Shown one piece after another: positions 62,401-64,000 of a DNA stretch of 64,000 bases. The DNA comes from Solea solea (taxonomy: Eukaryota > Chordata > Actinopteri > Pleuronectiformes > Soleidae). Position 1 is the first letter of the stretch; every line of letters begins with the position of its first letter. Made by a program: the position numbers and the translations under genes. Where the stretch lies: NCBI RefSeq assembly GCF_958295425.1, contig NC_081136.1, forward strand, positions 25,541,436 to 25,605,435. The letters are read 5' to 3'. The notes below the pieces were generated by a model, which was not told the DNA's origin, searched no databases, and was given only the letters and a program-made list of their open reading frames with translations.

Positions 62401-63911
62401 ATACTGAACATCAACTTTTGTGGTGACAAAGATAATCACTGAGTTTTCTGCAGTGGTTGCTCCACCTTGTGGGGGAAAAGACAACTGCAACAACTTTTTA
62501 ATTCAATATATTGTGCTCTTATGCCTGGAAAAGTGCTAATAATAGTTTCTTACCCTGTCCATTATACCACAGTCACAGTCTATACTTTGTTATTATTTGA
62601 AAACTCCCCAATGCACTGTGAACAAAAAAAATCTAGCTCTATTAACACAAAAGCCATGTAGTACATCGAAAGTTGGCTGGCATTTGACTAACCACAGCGA
62701 AGAAACCACAAGAGGGCACTGCAACACAACTGCAAGGTAAAAGTAGCATGAAGGGTGACTTACGACTGTGGTCAAATATACCCTTAGGCTTATTTATTGT
62801 CAGATATACTTCCTATTTCTAATTTGCTCCCTTGCTGTATGTGACAACCTCCATTTTCTTCAAAAATGTTCAAAAGACAATTTTCACAGATTTCAGGCAG
62901 ATTCTGATCAAGGCTGAGTATCACAAGGATTTGATGAAGGAATATTACGGGCACTTACAGTAATGTCACAATTCTTGACACTGGCAAAAAACGAAGATCA
63001 ATACAAGATTTAATTGGAAAAAACAAACGGAGAAAGTGTATGAGCCACCGCCTCCACCTGTCTGAGAATGGTAAAGACTGAGCACACTGAAAACACTGGC
63101 AACTGCTTTCTAAGTGTCTTAAAGTGATAATCTTAAATCTAAGAAAATGTAAGCCAAAGAACGCAAAGACAAAGGAAGTAGGATTATGTGAGTTAAGAGG
63201 CTCAGGGTCTGTTTAGAGGACACAGGAACTGCAAACACAAAGTTCAAGCATCTTTAGCTCTTTGACAGAGCATGTTTAGGTGTTACACACACAGTTTGTG
63301 CTCTTATCTGGAGTATTGTACAGTCGGTGACAAAGTGTGAATTAAGTGGTCAGACATGTTGATTATTCAGTCATGCCTTTTATCAGGTCAATCTCTACAG
63401 AATAAAACTGACTTCTGCCTTCAGCCTCATAAAACAGAGCCAGTAGAGACTTAACCCAAACAAAAACTCTTTTTGTTTGTAAAGGTATGAACATCTTATT
63501 GCTAATTTGAGGGCAATTTTCAAGTCTAAGAAAACAAAGTAAAAACAAACTCTGGTGCATCAAAGTTAGTGTGTGTAATGCAGGGTTCACAGGATGTTGA
63601 CAGGAAGTGATGTTCATTTTCTTTTGGGAAAGGGTGGTAGGGGGCTAACAGCCTAGATAATGGATAAATATGGATAAATGAACAGCAAAGTCTTGTTTGA
63701 GTAAAGTTTTCACCATAAATACATGATATCTTACCGTGGGTGTAGCTCACTCCTGGGCTGAGGGTGGAAGGTGTGGCGACATGCTCCCTGTTGGGCGTCT
63801 GAAGGCCCGCCTCCTTCTCCCTGTCCTTGTCCTTGTCCCGCTCCTTCACCTGGCGCTGGCTCATCCTGCCTGGCGTCAGAAGGACGGTGTCATCACTGCA
63901 CGCTACAAAAG
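34116..63911 (-). CDS. osbpl8: osbpl8: oxysterol-binding protein-related protein 8 (5' end beyond the right edge)
   Basis: ORP8 is a tail-anchored ER protein that exchanges phosphatidylserine for PI4P at ER-plasma membrane contacts (family knowledge). Twenty-two coding exons were placed. Twenty-one (from the first exon at 56602-56752) total 2589 nt, exactly 862 codons plus stop. In that form the order is: Ser/basic N-terminus, basic [14 protein letters not shown] (about 105-118), PH domain (about 132-250, [18 protein letters not shown]), acidic linker (288-363), ORD (about 370-750) with [14 protein letters not shown] and EQVSHHPP at 484-491, a basic Ser-rich tail, and a membrane anchor at 844-861 ending in YIFK. 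Human ORP8 is 889 residues. The C-terminus ([18 protein letters not shown]) is ORP8-like rather than ORP5-like. All introns are GT-AG and all phases agree. No frameshift or missing key residue was seen. Confidence 0.96.
34337..34442 (-). CDS. osbpl8: osbpl8 exon, basic/coiled segment
   Basis: 106 nt between TTGCAG and GTGAGG. It encodes [20 protein letters not shown] then [15 protein letters not shown], matching the helical ESIKQTQEEIKRN region of ORP8. Confidence 0.94.
34512..34549. repeat. G17 homopolymer inside a 10-bp hairpin
   Basis: TGAGGTGCTT (34512-34521) and AAGCACCTCA (34540-34549) are perfect complements flanking 17 consecutive G residues and one T. It lies in an osbpl8 intron. 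Confidence 0.85.
34640..34785. repeat. Teleost short repeat fragment
   Basis: The segments GGGGGTCAAGTGTCTTGCCA, AGGACACATCTGCATG and GGGAATTGAACCC resemble a common fish SINE-like repeat with the landmarks 'gtgtcttgcccaaggacac' and 'ggattgaaccc'. Confidence 0.5.
35114..35216 (-). CDS. osbpl8: osbpl8 exon, Ser/Lys-rich tail
   Basis: 103 nt, acceptor GTGGGTAG, donor GAAC|GTGAGT. It encodes [20 protein letters not shown] then [14 protein letters not shown], a low-complexity cytosolic linker before the anchor. Confidence 0.93.
35289..35321. repeat. (AC)n microsatellite
   Basis: About 16 AC units in an osbpl8 intron. Confidence 0.92.
36321..36408 (-). CDS. osbpl8: osbpl8 exon, end of ORD
   Basis: 88 nt, acceptor CTCTCCAG, donor CTATG|GTACGT. 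It encodes [20 protein letters not shown] then TKVRHRTPM, highly conserved in ORP5/ORP8. Confidence 0.95.
36601..36961. mobile_element. 361-bp TTAA MITE with 42-bp perfect terminal inverted repeats
   Basis: The left arm (36601-36642, beginning TTAAAGGAATACTTCACC) is the exact reverse complement of the right arm (36920-36961, ending GGTGAAGTATTCCTTTAA). TTAA stands at both outer edges, as expected for piggyBac-type (or other TTAA-specific) insertion. There is no open frame inside. It lies in an osbpl8 intron. Confidence 0.88.
37281..37466 (-). CDS. osbpl8: osbpl8 exon, ORD C-terminal helices
   Basis: 186 nt, acceptor CCTTTAG, donor GCTGA|GTAAGT. It encodes [20 protein letters not shown] then [18 protein letters not shown] and [20 protein letters not shown], matching the ORP signature around EEAQR. 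Confidence 0.95.
37530..37551. repeat. (GT)n microsatellite
   Basis: About 11 GT units 51 bp from an osbpl8 exon (37601-37737), in the intron. Confidence 0.9.
37601..37737 (-). CDS. osbpl8: osbpl8 exon, ORD
   Basis: 137 nt, acceptor CACTCACAG, donor GAAAG|GTAAAC. It encodes [20 protein letters not shown] then [20 protein letters not shown] and EYESE. Confidence 0.95.
38045..38125. repeat. 81-bp near-perfect palindrome
   Basis: The inner arms (38060-38081 and 38089-38110) are 22-bp perfect complements around a 7-base loop. The outer arms CTTTTTTAAATTC (38045-38057) and GAATTTAAAAAAG (38113-38125) are also exact complements, with only a 2-base mismatch between. It ends 25 bases from an osbpl8 donor site. 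Confidence 0.88.
38151..38240 (-). CDS. osbpl8: osbpl8 exon, ORD
   Basis: 90 nt, phase 0 at both ends, acceptor CCTCTAG, donor ACTGG|GTAAGC. It encodes [20 protein letters not shown] then [10 protein letters not shown]. Confidence 0.95.
38890..38987 (-). CDS. osbpl8: osbpl8 exon, ORD beta-barrel
   Basis: 98 nt, acceptor TTTGGTAG, donor CTGAGG|GTACAA. It encodes [20 protein letters not shown] then [12 protein letters not shown], one of the most conserved ORP segments. Confidence 0.95.
39236..39575 (+). repeat. Dispersed repeat family R1, longest copy
   Basis: It contains TCCAGTTTGAAAAGTGAAGC, CCACCAGGGGGCAACTCCAC, TTCTCACTTGATTTATAACA, CAGTGTGATTGACAGCTAGT, GATGTCAGTGAATTT and ends ACAGTCTATGG. 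It lies in an osbpl8 intron. Confidence 0.7.
39622..39720 (-). CDS. osbpl8: osbpl8 exon, ORD
   Basis: 99 nt, acceptor GTTTTAG, donor TAAAG|GTCAGA. It encodes [20 protein letters not shown] then [12 protein letters not shown]. Confidence 0.95.
39855..39951 (-). CDS. osbpl8: osbpl8 exon with SHHPP half of the ORP signature
   Basis: 97 nt, acceptor GTCTCCAG, donor TTATG|GTACAA. It encodes [20 protein letters not shown] then [12 protein letters not shown]. The two His residues contact the PI4P phosphate in ORP structures (family knowledge). Confidence 0.96.
40298..40396 (-). CDS. osbpl8: osbpl8 exon with EQ half of the ORP signature
   Basis: 99 nt, phase 0 at both ends, acceptor ATACCACAG, donor GAACAG|GTAACA. 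It encodes [20 protein letters not shown] then [13 protein letters not shown]. Confidence 0.96.
40504..40585 (-). CDS. osbpl8: osbpl8 exon, ORD
   Basis: 82 nt, acceptor CATTCCCAG, donor CCAAAG|GTCAGC. It encodes [20 protein letters not shown] then GFYKKPK. Confidence 0.95.
40668..40833. repeat. 83-bp tandem duplication
   Basis: Two almost identical 83-bp units (GGATAC(C/A)TTGTGTCTGGC ... CTCCACTGAAACA) lie head to tail in an osbpl8 intron. Essentially one substitution separates them, so the duplication is young. Confidence 0.9.
41777..41961 (-). CDS. osbpl8: osbpl8 exon, ORD lid region
   Basis: 185 nt, acceptor TTTGTTAG, donor TCGGA|GTAAGT. It encodes [40 protein letters not shown], then [20 protein letters not shown]. 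It contains the lid and the first lipid-contacting segment of the ORD. Confidence 0.96.
42150..42480 (+). repeat. Teleost LTR- or LINE-like repeat
   Basis: The run CATTATCCCTCCACCTGTGT, GTCTGTTGCCAGTTTATCTT and AGTGTCCTTTGAGATC resembles a widespread fish retroelement end. It is AT/CT-rich and lacks stops by chance in one frame. Class not certain. Confidence 0.4.
43745..43920 (+). repeat. Dispersed repeat family R2, copy 2
   Basis: TGTATACACACAAATACTCC, ATTCTCAGATGGAAAATGCA and AAAGTTATGCACTGCAGCTT occur in the same order as at 56262-56450. It ends about 16 bp from an osbpl8 exon. Confidence 0.65.
43936..44161 (-). CDS. osbpl8: osbpl8 exon, acidic linker between PH and ORD
   Basis: 226 nt, acceptor CTTCCAG, donor GAGAG|GTACGA. 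It encodes [20 protein letters not shown], an acidic Ser-rich stretch including [20 protein letters not shown], and [11 protein letters not shown]. It is rich in potential casein-kinase sites. Confidence 0.94.
44252..44417 (-). CDS. osbpl8: osbpl8 exon, end of PH domain
   Basis: 166 nt, acceptor TTTTTCAG, donor TTTCCA|GTAAGTGAG. It encodes [20 protein letters not shown] then [20 protein letters not shown] and [14 protein letters not shown]. The Trp of the last PH helix is present. Confidence 0.95.
44716..44770. mobile_element. hAT-type terminal fragment
   Basis: CAGTGTTTCCCAGCCCTGGT followed by CCTCAGGGAACACTCC resembles the end of a common fish hAT element. No partner end was identified. 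Confidence 0.45.
45369..45453 (-). CDS. osbpl8: osbpl8 exon, PH domain
   Basis: 85 nt, acceptor TCAACAG, donor GATG|GTAAAA. It encodes [20 protein letters not shown] then FRAASESD. Confidence 0.95.
46411..46614 (-). CDS. osbpl8: osbpl8 exon, PH domain core
   Basis: 204 nt, phase 0 at both ends, acceptor CACTATAG, donor GTCAAG|GTCAGA. It encodes [60 protein letters not shown] then EQSIWAVK. Confidence 0.96.
46959..47060 (-). CDS. osbpl8: osbpl8 exon, basic segment and start of PH
   Basis: 102 nt, acceptor CCCCGTAG, donor CTAAAG|GTGAAA. It encodes [20 protein letters not shown] then [14 protein letters not shown]. The basic segment assists binding to acidic lipids in ORP5/8 (family knowledge). 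Confidence 0.95.
47410..47490 (-). CDS. osbpl8: osbpl8 exon, N-terminal linker
   Basis: 81 nt, phase 0 at both ends, acceptor GTTCACAG, donor CTCAAG|GTAAAT. It encodes [20 protein letters not shown] then TKKESLK. Confidence 0.95.
48764..48837 (-). CDS. osbpl8: osbpl8 exon shared by both N-terminal isoforms
   Basis: 74 nt, acceptor ATCTTACAG, donor AGCAAG|GTGAGA. It encodes [20 protein letters not shown] then SKSK, matching ORP8 GFERGKED...SMSKSK. It accepts from a phase-1 donor, which both 56602-56752 and 63735-63911 provide. Confidence 0.94.
50399..50749. mobile_element. 351-bp hAT MITE with perfect 8-bp target duplication
   Basis: The ends TAGAGCTGCAAC and GTTTCAGCTCTA are inverted repeats (8 terminal bases exact). 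The flanks TTTAACAT (50391-50398 and 50750-50757) are identical 8-bp duplications. The interior is rich in self-complementary CGATTAAT motifs. No coding capacity. Confidence 0.88.
51822..51843. repeat. (GA)n microsatellite
   Basis: About ten GA units in an osbpl8 intron. Confidence 0.85.
53803..54062. mobile_element. Decayed relative of the 50399-50749 MITE
   Basis: GGGCTGCAGCTGAAAATTAT, TTTATCCACAAACAATTCCT, CTTTTAAGAAGCTAAA and TTATCAAAGTAGTTGATTA parallel the order of motifs in the intact copy, with much divergence. Confidence 0.6.
56262..56450 (+). repeat. Dispersed repeat family R2, copy 3, with (CAA)n
   Basis: GTATACACACAAATGCTCCC, TTTTCAGATGAAGGATGCAG, a (CAA) run of about 13 units (56384-56422) and AAAGTTATGCACTGCAGCTC. 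The CAA run has expanded inside the repeat, about 180 bp from the donor of the alternative first exon. Confidence 0.7.
56602..56752 (-). CDS. osbpl8: osbpl8 alternative first coding exon (ORP5-like N-terminus)
   Basis: It opens with [17 protein letters not shown], continues with [20 protein letters not shown] and ends CTGCCAG|GTTGGT in phase 1, which joins in frame to 48837. The start is ATG at 56752 or, with the better A at -3, at 56749. Its sequence resembles the N-terminus of the paralogue ORP5 (MKEE...RRRFS...RKL.RN...NELYPLSPG). No in-frame ATG lies upstream. A short upstream ORF of 19 codons (ATG near 56967) would be present if transcription starts near 57050. The exon is seen directly; its use is inferred. 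Confidence 0.85.
57048..57118 (-). promoter_or_regulatory. osbpl8: Candidate internal osbpl8 promoter
   Basis: Upstream of the alternative first exon on the minus strand there is a G-rich GGAGGAGGGGGAGTAGGAGG block (57116-57097). TTATTAAGTA (57080-57071) lies about 25-30 nt before a C/T-rich region. This would suit a TATA-like start near 57050. Inference from spacing only. Confidence 0.4.
59567..59668 (+). mobile_element. LINE 3' tail fragment
   Basis: ATGAGACCCCATGTCTCAAT, GGGTTAACCTGTATAAATAA then AGGTTAAATAAA repeats resemble the 3' end of a common fish LINE (cctggttaaataaaggttaaataaa). Confidence 0.6.
61451..61499 (+). repeat. Teleost repeat fragment (GCATTTAGCAGATGCTTTTA)
   Basis: ACATTTAAGCATTTAGCAGA then TGCTTTTATCCAGACTTACA matches a very common fish interspersed repeat core. 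Fragment of about 50 bp. Confidence 0.65.
63735..63911 (-). CDS. osbpl8: osbpl8 upstream exon of the long isoform
   Basis: The acceptor is CCTCTGTAG (or possibly TTTTGTAG nine bases further) and the donor CCCACG|GTAAGA. It encodes [40 protein letters not shown], then [17 protein letters not shown]. It matches ORP8 SDESQLLTPGKMSQRQ. The internal Met of MSQRQ is a possible start for a short form. Earlier exons lie beyond 64000. Confidence 0.92.
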
Positions 63912-64000
63912 CTACAGAGGCAGAGAAAGAGAGATGGGGAAATGACAAATAGAGACAGGTGAGGTGGAGAAAGTTGAATGAATCATGGAAAACCAAGCCC

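Larger units (their letters stand above)
56753..63734. other. Intron upstream of the alternative first exon (includes its 5'UTR), no other gene
   Basis: About 7 kb. The first 300 bp next to 56752 are the putative 5'UTR of the alternative transcript. The rest is AT-rich intron with LINE-tail and repeat fragments (59567-59668, 61451-61499). No coding exon was recognised. Confidence 0.6.

Noticed and set aside
1..64000. Search for CRISPR arrays, operons, toxin-antitoxin or phage modules
   Set aside because: The window is intron-rich vertebrate DNA; none of the tandem or inverted repeats has array-like regular spacing, and no such genes were seen.

Overview
The window is vertebrate nuclear DNA, most likely from a ray-finned (percomorph-type) fish. 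Genes are split into short exons with consensus GT-AG introns. Two proteins are recognisable at high identity to vertebrate families, and the non-coding DNA is full of teleost-type repeats (Tc1-like and hAT-like DNA transposons, short inverted-repeat elements, LINE tails, microsatellites). There are no prokaryotic operons, CRISPR arrays, rRNA genes or phage modules.

Left part (1-6.4 kb, minus strand): the 5' end of nap1l1 (nucleosome assembly protein 1-like 1). A CpG-rich promoter with a TATA-like box, a CRE-like site and a pyrimidine-rich (5'TOP-like) start site leads into a non-coding exon 1 (about 6228-6330). Exon 2 carries the start codon (1800-1838) and exon 3 the acidic N-terminus (1141-1229). 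The rest of the gene lies left of the window.

Middle (about 6.4-28.8 kb): intergenic DNA with no credible protein-coding gene. It holds two complementary halves of one Tc1-like family (6.7-7.1 kb and 27.5-27.9 kb), a decayed Tc1 transposase of another family (13.4-14.3 kb), a LINE tail, a long TA microsatellite and several dispersed repeat families with more than one copy here. In human, BBS10 lies between NAP1L1 and OSBPL8; no bbs10-like reading frame was seen here.

Right part (about 32.5-64 kb, minus strand): nearly all of osbpl8, encoding oxysterol-binding protein-related protein 8, an ER-anchored lipid transfer protein working at ER-plasma membrane contacts. I placed 22 coding exons by splice sites, phase and family identity. 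Twenty-one of them join in frame into an 862-residue protein with a PH domain, an acidic linker, an ORD with the EQVSHHPP signature and a C-terminal membrane anchor. The 22nd (63735-63911) belongs to the long isoform, whose first exons lie beyond the right edge. The 862-residue form instead starts from an alternative first exon at 56602-56752 that resembles the N-terminus of the paralogue ORP5.

The introns and downstream region hold well-preserved small transposons: a TTAA-flanked element with 42-bp perfect inverted repeats (36601-36961), a hAT MITE with a perfect 8-bp target duplication (50399-50749), and a nested pair of hAT-like elements (29531-30302). I found no sign of a new multi-gene system. 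The most interesting points are the alternative ORP5-like first exon, the TOP-type nap1l1 promoter, and the intact small transposons and hairpins.
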